A stretch of 64,000 bases of DNA from Saprospiraceae bacterium (GCA_016787415.1 JAEUUT010000101.1:1-64000); one strand, 5' to 3'; shown: positions 19,506 to 28,578, counted from the first letter of the stretch. Made by a program: numbers and translations. The notes: generated by a model from the sequence alone, not told the origin.

Positions 19506-19859
19506 ATGAAAATTTCTCAATTTGAGGACATTGTTGCCTGGCAAAAGGCGCAAGACCTCGCTGTGGCTGTTTATCAACAATTTGATAAATCAGGCGATTC
19601 CGGTTTCAAAAATCAGATTTGCAGAGCAGCCGTTTCCATCTCCAACAACATTGCAGAAGGATTTGACCGGCAGACAGACAAACAATTTTCCAGTTTTCTC
19701 TACATCGCGCTGGGCTCCAATTCAGAAGTTCAGTCAATGCTTCACCTCGCAGCAAGGCTTCACTGGATTTCAGCGTCTGTACACAACGAATTAATTCAGC
19801 AAACCAAAGAAATCAGTCGAATTATCTTCGGATTCATACAATATCTTAACAAGTCCTGA
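19506..19859 (+). CDS. Four-helix-bundle protein, S23/23S-rRNA intervening-sequence family
   Basis: The 117-residue helical protein matches the S23/IVP family by its opening FEDIVAWQKAQDLAVAVYQ, the central RAAVSISNNIAEGF and the later phrase FLYIALGSNSEVQSML. Members form pentameric four-helix bundles; some are encoded within 23S rRNA intervening sequences whose ends form long RNA stems, and the Avd proteins of diversity-generating retroelements are related. Here the gene is isolated and flanked on both sides by gtcctga-class inverted repeats, with its stop TGA inside the right one. No reverse transcriptase is nearby. Function of stand-alone members is unknown. Confidence 0.88.
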   Translation: MKISQFEDIVAWQKAQDLAVAVYQQFDKSGDSGFKNQICRAAVSISNNIAEGFDRQTDKQFSSFLYIALGSNSEVQSMLHLAARLHWISASVHNELIQQTKEISRIIFGFIQYLNKS

Positions 19860-20012
19860 GATAAGTCCTGAGTCCTGAGTCCTGAGTCCTGAGTCCTGAG
19901 TCCTGAGTCAGTAGAGTACACCTTGATATGCTCGGCATTCATTATTAGAGAGGCCAAAAGTATGTAGGTGTACGCTACGGACTCAGGACTTAGGACTTAC
20001 GACTTAGGACTC
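19852..20012. repeat. Inverted repeat, gtcctga class (hairpin 12)
   Basis: Left arm with six uninterrupted gtcctga heptamers, right arm with mixed ttaggac/ttacgac words; core gtagagtacacctt versus aggtgtacgctac. The two arms match less well than in sister elements, as if one arm had been expanded recently. It separates the convergent S23-family gene and gldN. Confidence 0.9.
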
Positions 20013-20878
20013 TACCGTTCCCACAAATCATGTTCCCGATTAAACATCTCCGCTTCAATCTGCTCGCCATGCATCACCATATCGGCGCCGGAGAACATAT
20101 CCTGCAAGCGTAAGTCATTGACATTGTTCTCTTTGGTGACACAGGAAGCAAAATGCCGCATTTCGAAAACATCTTCCCAGGTAGTCGTGGCAGCGTAATT
20201 GCCGCCATGTGTAACGGCCTTGCAATGCGCCAGCAAAGGGCGCGCCGAAGGGTAATGCACCCAGAAAAGCGGCATTTCAAATTTGAAATCGCCGTTCTCG
20301 TCGGTGACGTCCATCAGTGGAGCGATGCCGAGGATGCGTACCTGTAGTGTGGAAGTTTTGGCGTCGAAATACCAGGCTTCCTTGATGCGGAACCGTTTCA
20401 CACTCTCCCAGTCGCGCTCGTTTTGCACCACCACCAACTCGTCGATACCCGTGTCGATATTGGGACGGAAAATAGTGTCTGTGCGAAACAGCATGGCGCG
20501 TACAGATTCTGCGCTGAGCGGTTTGGAAAAATGATCGTCCTGCGTGCTGTACACCCGCAAATCGCCCGACATGGCCGCTTCAGACAGGATTTTAAACAGC
20601 GGCGACTCCGGAGCGACGAACGGCTGATTCATCTTTTCGCGCACGTCGATGATACGCCAAAGCCGTTTTTCCCATAAAATATCGGCTTCCCGAACGGGTT
20701 GGTGGGCCAGCACCTGATGATCCTGCACCACTTCGCGCTCGGTAAAATCGTCGAGCGGTGTAGCAGACGAGAGGGGTGATGGATCATCGGTTTGGGCAAA
20801 GGAAAGTTGGGTGGCGAGCATGGCTACGCCCAAGCAAGCCCATAAACGGGCTGCCTTCATGGACAACAGTTTTGTCAT
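20012..20878 (-). CDS. gldN: GldN/PorN, type IX secretion system ring protein
   Basis: The 288-residue exported protein has a signal peptide ending near LSFAQ and GldN landmarks: ADILWEKRLWRIIDVREKMN, ESPLFKILSEAA, the motif VRILGIAPLMDV and the closing YAATTTWEDVFEMRHFASCV. GldN, with GldK, forms the periplasmic ring of the type IX secretion system, which exports proteins with C-terminal sorting domains such as the one encoded at 25944. gldK, gldL and gldM normally precede gldN; here the upstream neighbour is a hairpin and gmhB instead, so this copy is detached. Length is usual for the family. Confidence 0.9.
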   Translation of the reverse strand: MTKLLSMKAARLWACLGVAMLATQLSFAQTDDPSPLSSATPLDDFTEREVVQDHQVLAHQPVREADILWEKRLWRIIDVREKMNQPFVAPESPLFKILSEAAMSGDLRVYSTQDDHFSKPLSAESVRAMLFRTDTIFRPNIDTGIDELVVVQNERDWESVKRFRIKEAWYFDAKTSTLQVRILGIAPLMDVTDENGDFKFEMPLFWVHYPSARPLLAHCKAVTHGGNYAATTTWEDVFEMRHFASCVTKENNVNDLRLQDMFSGADMVMHGEQIEAEMFNREHDLWER

Positions 20879-21059
20879 GATGGAAAAAAGTGTTTAGTAA
20901 CGTTATAAAATGATTACCCGAAAAATGATGTAAACGAAAACCGGCAGGGATAAAATAATGTGTGGCACAGCAGGGATTAACCGATACATGTGCCACACGA
21001 AATTGAACACCGTTCGAAAACGGGCAGGAAGGACTTAGATTTTAAAAGTTAAAAATTTT

Positions 21060-21180
21060 AACACGGATTGCACGGATAAAATACGGATTGCACGGATTGT
21101 CCACCGCTATAATCCGTGCAATCCGTGTTTTATCCGTGTAATCCGTATTTCATCCGTGCAATCCGTGTTGCATCCGTGTT
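21060..21180. repeat. Inverted repeat, cacggatt class (hairpin 13)
   Basis: Left arm 21060-21100 (cacggattg / cacggataaaa), right arm 21110-21180 (atccgtgca / atccgtgttt). The right arm is longer because of extra words, the last of which encode the C-terminus and stop of gmhB. Confidence 0.88.
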
Positions 21181-21704
21181 GCAAATTCAGACAACGTATC
21201 AAACCGATAATCCACCGGCAAATCTTTCAGCAATTCGGCTTCTTCGGCTTTCCCGTGTATGAGCACCGTTTTCATGCCCAGCTGGAAGCCCAGTTGCATA
21301 TCGGAAATTGAATCACCTACCATCCACGATTGTGTAAAGTCAATGTCGGGAAACGCTACCTTTGCGCGCAAGGCCATTCCGGTGGCGGGTTTGCGGCAGT
21401 CGCAGCCTTCGTCCCGCCGGTGCGGGCAGTGGTATACGGCATCTATACGGCCACCAGAAGTATGAATGAGGTCGAGCATTTTCTGGTGTACAGCATCCAG
21501 ATCGGCTTCCGTCATGAGGCCCTTGCCGATACCGGCCTGGTTGGTGACGACGATGATGCGGCCGAATAGTGCGGAAAGTTGTTGCATAGCCGTTTCCAGG
21601 CCAGGAACAGGTATCCATTCGGCGGGTGTTTTTACATAGTCGTCGGGCGTGCGCACATTCAGTACGCCGTCCCGGTCTAAAAACAATGTTGGCAAATCTT
21701 TCAT
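21150..21704 (-). CDS. gmhB: D-glycero-beta-D-manno-heptose-1,7-bisphosphate 7-phosphatase-like HAD protein
   Basis: The 184-residue HAD phosphatase has motif I FLDRDGVLN, motif II VVTNQAG, the zinc-binding loop CPHRRDEGCDCRKP and the DxD motif GDSISDM. GmhB removes the 7-phosphate in the ADP-heptose pathway for lipopolysaccharide cores. Close relatives are the N-terminal domains of HisB, and strikingly a HisB fusion is the divergent neighbour at 21772. The last residues (MQHGLHG) and the TGA are translated cacggatt repeat. Confidence 0.88.
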   Translation of the reverse strand: MKDLPTLFLDRDGVLNVRTPDDYVKTPAEWIPVPGLETAMQQLSALFGRIIVVTNQAGIGKGLMTEADLDAVHQKMLDLIHTSGGRIDAVYHCPHRRDEGCDCRKPATGMALRAKVAFPDIDFTQSWMVGDSISDMQLGFQLGMKTVLIHGKAEEAELLKDLPVDYRFDTLSEFATRMQHGLHG

Positions 21705-21720
21705 TTACTAAATTTTAAAT

Positions 21721-21764
21721 TCTCTCATTCTCTCACTCTCTCACTCTCTCACTCTCTCACCTCT
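21721..21764. repeat. Single-arm ctctcact tandem repeat
   Basis: Five 8-bp words (ctctcact) lie between the divergent gmhB and hisB starts, ending seven bases before the hisB ATG. There is no complementary arm. Confidence 0.85.
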
Positions 21765-21771
21765 AATAACT

Positions 21772-22941
21772 ATGCGTCGTATCCTTTTCCTCGACCGCGA
21801 CGGATGCCTCATCGCAGAGCCGCAGCCCGATCAGCAGGTAGATTCGCTGGAAAAACTCGAATTTATCCCCGGTGTCATTTATGCATTGGCGCGGCTGGTG
21901 CGCGAACAGGATTTCGACCTCGTGATGGTGACCAATCAGGATGGCCTCGGCACCGATTCATTTCCCGAGCCTACGTTCTGGCCGGCACACAACAAGATGA
22001 TTAAAACCCTGGAGGGGGAAGGGATTGTGTTTAAAACCATCCATATCGACCGTTCGTTCAAACATGAAAACCTGCCGACGCGCAAGCCCGGCACCGCCAT
22101 GTTGAATGCCTACATGAACAGCCATGTCGATATGAAAAACTCCTTCGTCATCGGCGACCGCCTGACCGATATGCAACTGGCCCAAAACCTCGGGGCCAAA
22201 GGTATTCTCTTGCGCAACGATTCCGGCATAGAAGCCGAAAATACGCCCGGAATGGCGCTACAGCACCACAGCGGCGTGGAATACAACCCCGAAGGACAGG
22301 AAGTGCCGATCGAACTCGTGGCCAATTCCTGGGAACAAATTTACCAGTACCTGCGGCTGCCGCAACGCCGCATCCAGCACCGGCGCACTACCCGCGAAAC
22401 AGATATCTCCATCGACCTTAACCTCGACGGAAAAGGCAAAAGCGACATCCATACCGGGCTCGGATTTTTCGACCATATGCTCGACCAACTGGCGCGCCAC
22501 GGCGGACTCGACCTGACCCTGGAGGCCAAAGGCGACCTGCACATCGACGAGCACCACACCATCGAGGATACGGCCCTGGCGCTGGGCGAAGCATTTTCAC
22601 AGGCCCTCGGCGACAAACGCGGCATCGAGCGATACGGTTTTTGCCTGCCCATGGACGATGTGCTGGCGCAGGTGGCGCTTGATTTCGGCGGCCGTCCCTG
22701 GCTGGTGTGGGACGCCACTTTCACCCGCGAAAAAATTGGCGATATGCCGACCGAGATGTTTTTCCATTTTTTCAAGTCCTTTACTGATGCGGCCCGCTGC
22801 AACCTCAACATACGGGTGGAAGGACAAAACGAACACCACAAGATCGAAGCCATTTTCAAGGCATTTGCCAAAGCCGTCAAAATAGCCGTGCGCCGCGATG
22901 CCGGAAACATGGAATTGCCCTCTACCAAAGGCGTCCTCTAA
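21772..22941 (+). CDS. hisB: Bifunctional histidinol-phosphatase / imidazoleglycerol-phosphate dehydratase
   Basis: A 389-residue fusion. Residues 1-165 form a HAD phosphatase ([27 protein letters not shown]) that dephosphorylates histidinol phosphate; residues 200-389 are the dehydratase, with manganese-binding [20 protein letters not shown] and the C-terminal [13 protein letters not shown] motif. It catalyses steps 7 and 9 of histidine synthesis. The zinc-ligand cysteines seen in the E. coli phosphatase half are absent ([20 protein letters not shown]), leaving only the RKPGT core, which may be usual for this phylum. It heads the hisBHAF operon; hisH starts 14 bases after the stop. Confidence 0.96.
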   Translation: MRRILFLDRDGCLIAEPQPDQQVDSLEKLEFIPGVIYALARLVREQDFDLVMVTNQDGLGTDSFPEPTFWPAHNKMIKTLEGEGIVFKTIHIDRSFKHENLPTRKPGTAMLNAYMNSHVDMKNSFVIGDRLTDMQLAQNLGAKGILLRNDSGIEAENTPGMALQHHSGVEYNPEGQEVPIELVANSWEQIYQYLRLPQRRIQHRRTTRETDISIDLNLDGKGKSDIHTGLGFFDHMLDQLARHGGLDLTLEAKGDLHIDEHHTIEDTALALGEAFSQALGDKRGIERYGFCLPMDDVLAQVALDFGGRPWLVWDATFTREKIGDMPTEMFFHFFKSFTDAARCNLNIRVEGQNEHHKIEAIFKAFAKAVKIAVRRDAGNMELPSTKGVL

Positions 22942-22955
22942 CACAACCGCTCTAC

Positions 22956-23540
22956 ATGATAGCAGTGCTCAAATACAATGCCGGCAATGTGCAATCCGTC
23001 CTTTTCGCCCTCGAACGACTCGGCGTGGAGGCCGTCTGGACGGACGACCCCGACACCCTGCAATCCGCCGATAAAGTGATATTCCCCGGCCAGGGGGAGG
23101 CTTCCTCGGCCATGCAATACCTGCGGGAACGCGGGCTCGACGAAGTAATCCGTTCTTTACAGCAGCCGGTACTTGGAATTTGCATCGGATTGCAGTTGTT
23201 TTGCCGGCACTCCGAAGAAAACGACACCCGATGCCTCGGCATATTCGACGTGGAGGTGCGCAAATTCAGCGGCGTCGGTGGGCTGAAAGTGCCACAAATG
23301 GGTTGGAATCAATTGATTGCACCGCAAGGGCCTTTGTTCGTGGGGGTTCCGGAAGGAAGTTTTGTCTACTTTGTACACAGTTTCTACGCAGAACAACACC
23401 CCGCAGCAACAGCCCTGACAGATTACGGCGAACGATTCAGCGCAGCCCTGCAACACGACAACTTTCATGCGGTGCAATTTCACCCGGAGAAATCGGGCGC
23501 AGTCGGCCAACGCATTTTACAGAATTTTCTAAATATTTGA
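22956..23540 (+). CDS. hisH: Imidazole glycerol phosphate synthase, glutaminase subunit
   Basis: HisH supplies ammonia to HisF. The 194-residue class I amidotransferase has the oxyanion strand VIFPGQGEASSAM, the nucleophile cysteine in LGICIGLQLF and the His-Glu pair in AVQFHPEKSG. It overlaps nothing and is spaced 14 bases from hisB and 15 from hisA, consistent with one operon. Length and motifs are normal. Confidence 0.97.
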   Translation: MIAVLKYNAGNVQSVLFALERLGVEAVWTDDPDTLQSADKVIFPGQGEASSAMQYLRERGLDEVIRSLQQPVLGICIGLQLFCRHSEENDTRCLGIFDVEVRKFSGVGGLKVPQMGWNQLIAPQGPLFVGVPEGSFVYFVHSFYAEQHPAATALTDYGERFSAALQHDNFHAVQFHPEKSGAVGQRILQNFLNI

Positions 23541-23555
23541 TTTTCAACGACTCAC

Positions 23556-24278
23556 ATGGAAATAATCCCTTCCTTCGATCTTTTAGATGGCAAGTTAGTG
23601 CGCTTGCGACAAGGTGATTTTGATCAAAAAACGGAATACCCTGCCGATCCGCTCGAACTGGCACTTCGCCTCGAAGCCTCCGGCATTCGTCGCCTGCACA
23701 TGGTAGACCTCGATGGCGCGCGTTCGGGCCGACCAGCCAATCTGCATATCCTGGCCTCCGTCGCTTCCCGCACCCGACTGAAAATCGACTACGGCGGCGG
23801 CTTGCGCTCCATTCCCGCGCTCAAACAAGTGTGGGATGCTGGCGCCATGCTGTTTTCTGTAGGGAGTGTTGCCGTTCTCGCACAGGATGAATTCAGCGCC
23901 TGGGTAGAAAAATTCGGCCCCGAAAAGTTTCTGATCGGCGCCGACGTACGCGATCGTCTCATAGCCGTACACGGCTGGAAGGAAACGACGCAAACCACCC
24001 TGTTCGATTTTATCCGGAAAATGGAGTCGCTGGGCGTACACCAGATTTCGGTAACGGATATTGCCCGCGATGGCGAACTCTCTGGCCCGGCAGTCGATCT
24101 GTATCGGGAAGTGCTCGAAACTTTCCCGGATATCCAACTCGTTGCCAGCGGCGGCGTCAGCGATGTGTCCGACCTGGAAGAACTGACGGCCATTGGTTGC
24201 GCCGGCGCTATTGTTGGCAAGGCATTTTTTGAAGGAAAAATACCGATTGATTATTTCAGGATTCACTCTAAAACTTAG
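23556..24278 (+). CDS. hisA: Phosphoribosylformimino-5-aminoimidazole carboxamide ribotide isomerase
   Basis: HisA performs the Amadori isomerisation that produces the HisF substrate. The 240-residue TIM barrel has catalytic D8 region in IPSFDLLDGKLVRLRQGD, the KIDYGGGLRS strand and the second acid in SVTDIARDGELSGP, then VASGGVSDVSDL for phosphate binding. It is followed not directly by hisF but by a 140-bp hairpin in the operon. The protein itself is normal. Confidence 0.97.
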   Translation: MEIIPSFDLLDGKLVRLRQGDFDQKTEYPADPLELALRLEASGIRRLHMVDLDGARSGRPANLHILASVASRTRLKIDYGGGLRSIPALKQVWDAGAMLFSVGSVAVLAQDEFSAWVEKFGPEKFLIGADVRDRLIAVHGWKETTQTTLFDFIRKMESLGVHQISVTDIARDGELSGPAVDLYREVLETFPDIQLVASGGVSDVSDLEELTAIGCAGAIVGKAFFEGKIPIDYFRIHSKT

Positions 24279-24280
24279 TA

Positions 24281-24416
24281 AAGTCCTGAGTCCTAAGTCG
24301 TAAGTCCTAAGTCCGTAGAGTACACCTTGTTACCCTTGGCCTCACTAATAATAAATGCCAAGGGTAACAAGGTGTACTCTACGGACTTAGGACTTACGAC
24401 TTAGGACTCAGGACTC
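24281..24416. repeat. Inverted repeat, gtcctga class (hairpin 15), between hisA and hisF
   Basis: The arms pair perfectly over 58 bp, including the order of the word variants gtcctga, gtcctaa, gtcgtaa, gtcctaa and the core gtagagtacaccttgttaccc. The apex reads ggcctcactaataataaatgcc, the inverse of the apex at 25816. It interrupts the his operon and ends seven bases before the hisF ATG. Confidence 0.95.
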
Positions 24417-24423
24417 CCGAATT

Positions 24424-25203
24424 ATGTTATCCAAACGCATCATTCCCTGCCTCGACATCAAAGACGGCCAGACCGTCAAGGGCATACAATTTGAAAACCT
24501 GCGCTCTGCCGGCGACCCGGTCGAATTGGCGCGGGCGTATGCCGCACAGGGCGCCGACGAACTGGTATTCCTGGATATTACCGCCACGCACGAAGGCCGA
24601 ACGACTTTTGTGGAACTGGTGCGCCGCATTGCGCATGTGCTCGATATACCTTTCACGGTGGGCGGCGGCATCAGTTCAGTGGAGCAGGTGCGGGCTTTGT
24701 TGCAGGCCGGTGCGGACAAGGTGAGTATTAATTCAGCCGCTGTGCGCCGCCCGGAACTCATCAACGAACTGGCGCAAACATTTGGAAGCCAATGTGTTGT
24801 AGTAGCCGTTGACGCTCGCCAGCACGACGACGGCATTTGGTATGTGTACCTCAATGGCGGCCGCATCCCTACCGAACTCCGCGCCGTTGATTGGGCCAGG
24901 GAAGTCGCCCAGCGTGGCGCAGGAGAAATCCTGCTCACCTCCATGAACCACGACGGTATGAAAACGGGTTTTGCCCTGGATATTACCCGTGAAATTTCTA
25001 CCTCTGTGCCCATTCCCGTCATCGCCTCCGGCGGCGCGGGCGCCAAAGAACACTTCAAGGAGGTTTTTGAAAGCGGCAAAGCCGACGCCGCACTGGCCGC
25101 CAGTATTTTTCACTTCGGTGAAATCCCTGTGCCTGTATTGAAGGCGTATTTGAAAGAGGAAGGAATCGTGGTTAGAAGTCCTGAACAAAGTCCTGAGTCC
25201 TGA
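24424..25203 (+). CDS. hisF: Imidazole glycerol phosphate synthase, cyclase subunit
   Basis: HisF closes the imidazole ring with ammonia from HisH, giving IGP and AICAR. The 259-residue barrel has [16 protein letters not shown] with the catalytic aspartate, [11 protein letters not shown], and the second aspartate and phosphate site in [14 protein letters not shown] and [13 protein letters not shown] tail of about ten residues (SPEQSPES) and the TGA are translated gtcctga repeat, so the C-terminus is longer than the barrel needs. A hairpin sits directly before the start codon, which raises the question of how it is translated. No hisI/hisE follows. Confidence 0.96.
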   Translation: MLSKRIIPCLDIKDGQTVKGIQFENLRSAGDPVELARAYAAQGADELVFLDITATHEGRTTFVELVRRIAHVLDIPFTVGGGISSVEQVRALLQAGADKVSINSAAVRRPELINELAQTFGSQCVVVAVDARQHDDGIWYVYLNGGRIPTELRAVDWAREVAQRGAGEILLTSMNHDGMKTGFALDITREISTSVPIPVIASGGAGAKEHFKEVFESGKADAALAASIFHFGEIPVPVLKAYLKEEGIVVRSPEQSPES

Positions 25204-25341
25204 GTCGTAAGTCCTAAGTCCGTAGAGTACACCTGATTACTTTGGGCCTCTCTAGTAATAAATACCAAGGGTAACAAGGTGTACTCTACGGACTTAGGAC
25301 TTACGACTCAGGACTCAGGACTTTGTTCAGGACTCAGGACT
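25176..25341. repeat. Inverted repeat, gtcctga class (hairpin 16)
   Basis: Arms match perfectly over about 56 bp, from 25177 to about 25232 and mirrored at 25279-25334. Even an interruption of the tandem words (aacaaa) is mirrored as tttgtt. The apex ggcctctctagtaataaatacc is inverted relative to hairpins 12 and 17. The element provides the stops of both convergent genes (hisF and the acetyltransferase). Confidence 0.95.
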
Positions 25342-25780
25342 ATGAGAGGTACTTATACCTCGGCCCAATCAGCATAAACCCTTCTCTTTCATAAAAACGC
25401 AAGGTGCGCGCGTACTCATCGCCAGGCGTTGTCACTTCCAGCCGCACCCAGCCGCGTTCTTCGGCCAGATTTTTGGCGGCATCGAGCAGAATTTTTCCGA
25501 CCCCTTCCGAACGATAATCGGGCATGACATACAATTCATTGATCACGCCGATATAGCCGCCTGCATACAATGACAGGGTTTCTACGAGCGTAATGACACC
25601 CACGGCCTCATCGTCGTCCATTGCCAGCAAGGTGGAATGGCGGTCGTCGGCATCGATGTCGTTAAATATAGCGGCAATTGCGTCGTAATCAGGCGAATGG
25701 CCCACTTCTTCAAACAAGGCAGCCAACATAGACGCTACTTCGTGGTTGTGCGATTCATTGGCAACGGTGAGGTGTAACAT
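25340..25780 (-). CDS. GNAT-family N-acetyltransferase
   Basis: The product (146 residues from ATG 25780; an ATG at 25804 is possible) is a compact GNAT enzyme, with the acetyl-CoA pyrophosphate loop in YRSEGVGKILLDAA and the C-terminal strand LRFYEREGFMLIGPRY. It would transfer an acetyl group to an amine of a small molecule or protein; the substrate is unknown. Its TAG stop lies in the hairpin shared with hisF. Confidence 0.88.
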   Translation of the reverse strand: MLHLTVANESHNHEVASMLAALFEEVGHSPDYDAIAAIFNDIDADDRHSTLLAMDDDEAVGVITLVETLSLYAGGYIGVINELYVMPDYRSEGVGKILLDAAKNLAEERGWVRLEVTTPGDEYARTLRFYEREGFMLIGPRYKYLS

Positions 25781-25815
25781 GGAAAGGTGGATTTTTGGGG
25801 ACAAAAGTAAGAACT

Positions 25816-25952
25816 AAAGTCCTAAGTCGTAAGTCCTGAGTCCTAAGTCCGTAGAGTACACCTGGTTACCCTTGGCATTTATTATTAGAGAGGCCAAAAG
25901 TAATCAGGTGTACTCTACAGACTTAGGACTTACGACTCAGGACTCAGGACTT
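25816..25952. repeat. Inverted repeat, gtcctga class (hairpin 17)
   Basis: Same core gtagagtacacct and apex ggcatttattattagagaggcc. The word order in the two arms differs at two positions, so this copy is not fully mirrored. It lies between two leftward genes and reaches the stop codon of the secreted protein at 25944. Confidence 0.92.
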
Positions 25953-28382
25953 TATAAGTTTCCTTACCCCACAATGCTCCTTCGTTCGAACCTGATAATA
26001 CAACACCCCCGATTCGATGCCTGACAGGTCGACATGCAGGGTTTGCAGGCCTTTTTTACCCTGGCCGGAGGTAGAATACACGCTGCGACCGGCAGCATCG
26101 AGGATGGTGAGGGTAAATTCCGAATCGCGGGGCAAAGAGAACGGAATATCCGTGTACCCGCCGGCCGGATTGGGCTGGTTCTGGAACACCTGAAAATCGT
26201 CGGAAGTAGGTACGAAACGCAGGGCAACGCGCGCCGACTCCATACCTCCTTCTGTCGGCAGATAGGCTTCGGCACGGGTAATGTCGCTGTCGAGGCGCAA
26301 CAGGTTTTGGAGCGAGCCACTCCGGCGGCTTTTCATGCGCAGCGCGAAACTGGCGCGGCCGCGTGTTTCACAGGCAACGGCGAGGGCATTTTTGGAAGGG
26401 AACAGTGCAAACTGTTCGGCACGCATACCCGCTCCGGGCAGCACCTCCTGAATATCCAGTTCGTCGGAATGCAGGGTAAATTGAAAACCCTCTGCCGGCA
26501 TATCGGCGTTTAGCGTGGCGATAAATTCCTCGCCTTCCTGCACCTGTTTGTCTGGCACTTCAAAAGACAAAGTACGCAGGTCGCGCTCGTCGATGGTGGT
26601 CAGGTTGAGCGGATCGGCCGTGTTGTTCACATCGCCAATTTTGATACCAATAAGTTCTACCGGCGCCAGCAGCGGCGTAGTGTATGTGGGCAAGGATAAA
26701 GGCCCTTGAAACGGGTTGGAGGGGTTGGGGAATACTAGATCGGCCGGTACAAATCGCCAGGAAGTATTGTTGGGGAAAGAATCAACAATGCCCAGAATGA
26801 GGCTGCGTATTGTTACGAGATCGAAAGTGGTGATACTCCCGCTGCGGTTGGCATCGGCAGCGATCATTTTGTAGGGCGACCCGAGCGGCTCGATGCCCAG
26901 AATATGCCGGGAAATAACAATAAGGTCGGCCGTGGTGACGCCGTTTGCGTGGTCATTGTTTTTGTAGCCGCCCACGCCGAAGGTGATACCGTCGTCAAGC
27001 GGGCCGAACAGCACCGTGCCGGTTTCGTCGGTAGTGGCGGTCAGGTTGAGCGGCACAGCAGGGGCAGACAAGTTTATTTCCGCTTCATCGATCGGCTGGG
27101 AAATTTCCGTTCGAGCCAGCACCACCGCATTCGAGGTGATATTTTCGCAAACGTCGGTGGTGTCATTTACATGTAACTGAAAACTACAGGTTCCGATGTT
27201 GCCACAGGCGTCGGTTACCTGGTACCAAACCGTATTGGCGCCGATAGGGAAAGCCAGCAGAGAATCCAGCGTTACGATCGGCGACATACCACCTCCCAGC
27301 AGGTTGGAAGGCGTCAGCAGACTTGTGGTAATGCTATCCGGGCCGTCCGTCCAGAACGCCACGGCAGATGTGATAGCAGAACAGGGTTGTTCCACTTCAA
27401 AATCAGGCAATTGTGTCAGTCCATGGCAGGTATTGTCGGCAGCCGCATCGACCGTTACCAGGACCGGACAGTTTAAAATAGAGGCCTGCGGACTGGAAAT
27501 GGTCACTTGCTGGGTGTGTTCCACCGTCAGTTGTCTACACCAGTCCAGGATATACCATTTTCGATAAATAATCGACCCGCAACTCATATCCAGCGAATCG
27601 ACATGCCAAATACCCAGGCGCGAAGCGAATGCATTTTGTGAAGCAACAACCCGATTGTGTACTACTACATACGGCAAGCCGGTTATTTCAGGCGCTACGC
27701 CATTGCCAGGGCAGGAACCCAGGGTGTCTGTCGGAAAAATCACATCCTCTACCTGCGGGTCGAGCAAATGAATCGTTTGAACGCAGGAGGCGGTATTTCC
27801 GCTTTGGTCGGTAGCGCGCCAGGTGCGGGAAATAATTCCTTTGTACAGGGAATCGCAAAACAGCGCCTGATAATGAGTAGTGTAGGCAATCGTCACCTGT
27901 CCTCCACACGCATCTAAAGCGGTGGCAAACATATGGTCGATGCCCAGGCTGTCCTGCAAAAAAGCAGGCGTTGGTATCTCAAAGAGGCTCGACACGGTCA
28001 CATCGTCGGCGCAGGTAACTGTAGGGGCTAGTCCGTCGCGAATGCGCACCTCCCCGGTACACACCTGTTGGCCCGCGCCGTCCAGCACCTGATAACCATG
28101 CCAATCAAACACATCAGACAGCCCGAACACAGGCGGCTCCCAGGGGCCGTTTCCGTGTGGAAGCGTTCTGTCTATCTGCACTGTCCAGTCGGCAGGAATA
28201 GAAGATTGTGTCAGGAAAGCAGAAATGTCGATGGTAGCGCTGCAATTTTCAGCGAGGCTCACATTTACCAGCGCAATACAACTGCTGGGAGGATAGATGG
28301 GGTTGACCGGCCCGGAGGCAAAAGAGCGGCTCGCGCATAAAAGAACTACAAAAAACGGAAGAAAGGCAAATGGTTTTTTCAT
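25944..28382 (-). CDS. Large secreted protein with dockerin-like repeats and T9SS sorting domain
   Basis: From the ATG at 28382 (MKKPFAFLPFFVVLLCASRSFAS, a clear signal peptide) the protein has about 812 residues. Cysteine-containing beta-sandwich segments with HYR-like phrases (TWRATDQSGNTASC, VTDACGNIGTC) are followed by two calcium-type dockerin-like loops (NGVTTADLIVISRHILG, DANRSGSITTFDLVTIRSLI), a cohesin-like stretch and a C-terminal type A sorting domain (FQVFQNQPNPAG to the final KLIKS). It should be exported by the type IX system, of which GldN is encoded nearby, and be anchored or released at the cell surface. The upstream 156-bp open frame before the ATG is noncoding. The substrate or ligand is unknown. 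Confidence 0.88.
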   Translation of the reverse strand: MKKPFAFLPFFVVLLCASRSFASGPVNPIYPPSSCIALVNVSLAENCSATIDISAFLTQSSIPADWTVQIDRTLPHGNGPWEPPVFGLSDVFDWHGYQVLDGAGQQVCTGEVRIRDGLAPTVTCADDVTVSSLFEIPTPAFLQDSLGIDHMFATALDACGGQVTIAYTTHYQALFCDSLYKGIISRTWRATDQSGNTASCVQTIHLLDPQVEDVIFPTDTLGSCPGNGVAPEITGLPYVVVHNRVVASQNAFASRLGIWHVDSLDMSCGSIIYRKWYILDWCRQLTVEHTQQVTISSPQASILNCPVLVTVDAAADNTCHGLTQLPDFEVEQPCSAITSAVAFWTDGPDSITTSLLTPSNLLGGGMSPIVTLDSLLAFPIGANTVWYQVTDACGNIGTCSFQLHVNDTTDVCENITSNAVVLARTEISQPIDEAEINLSAPAVPLNLTATTDETGTVLFGPLDDGITFGVGGYKNNDHANGVTTADLIVISRHILGIEPLGSPYKMIAADANRSGSITTFDLVTIRSLILGIVDSFPNNTSWRFVPADLVFPNPSNPFQGPLSLPTYTTPLLAPVELIGIKIGDVNNTADPLNLTTIDERDLRTLSFEVPDKQVQEGEEFIATLNADMPAEGFQFTLHSDELDIQEVLPGAGMRAEQFALFPSKNALAVACETRGRASFALRMKSRRSGSLQNLLRLDSDITRAEAYLPTEGGMESARVALRFVPTSDDFQVFQNQPNPAGGYTDIPFSLPRDSEFTLTILDAAGRSVYSTSGQGKKGLQTLHVDLSGIESGVLYYQVRTKEHCGVRKLIKS

Positions 28383-28570
28383 AAAATGAGGCAGGCGAAG
28401 ATGAAAGACTGTGTTTGAATTGACAGTGTTCCATGCGCCAAAATCCGGGCCATGGAGTTGTATTTGCCGTTTACCTGCCAATAAAATATCATATTTTCTG
28501 TACTTCGGGCAGTTTACCGATACATTTTGCCGGTTCACCTATGGATCTGATTTCGGTTCTGAAAAGCAGA

Positions 28571-28578
28571 TAGTTTTG
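28571..28578 (+). promoter_or_regulatory. Candidate -7 promoter box (TAGTTTTG) for the TonB receptor
   Basis: Full match to TAnnTTTG, 20 bases before the ATG at 28598. A possible weak TTTC -33 box lies at 28551. The 215-bp divergent spacer shows no inverted-repeat element, unlike most others. Confidence 0.4.
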
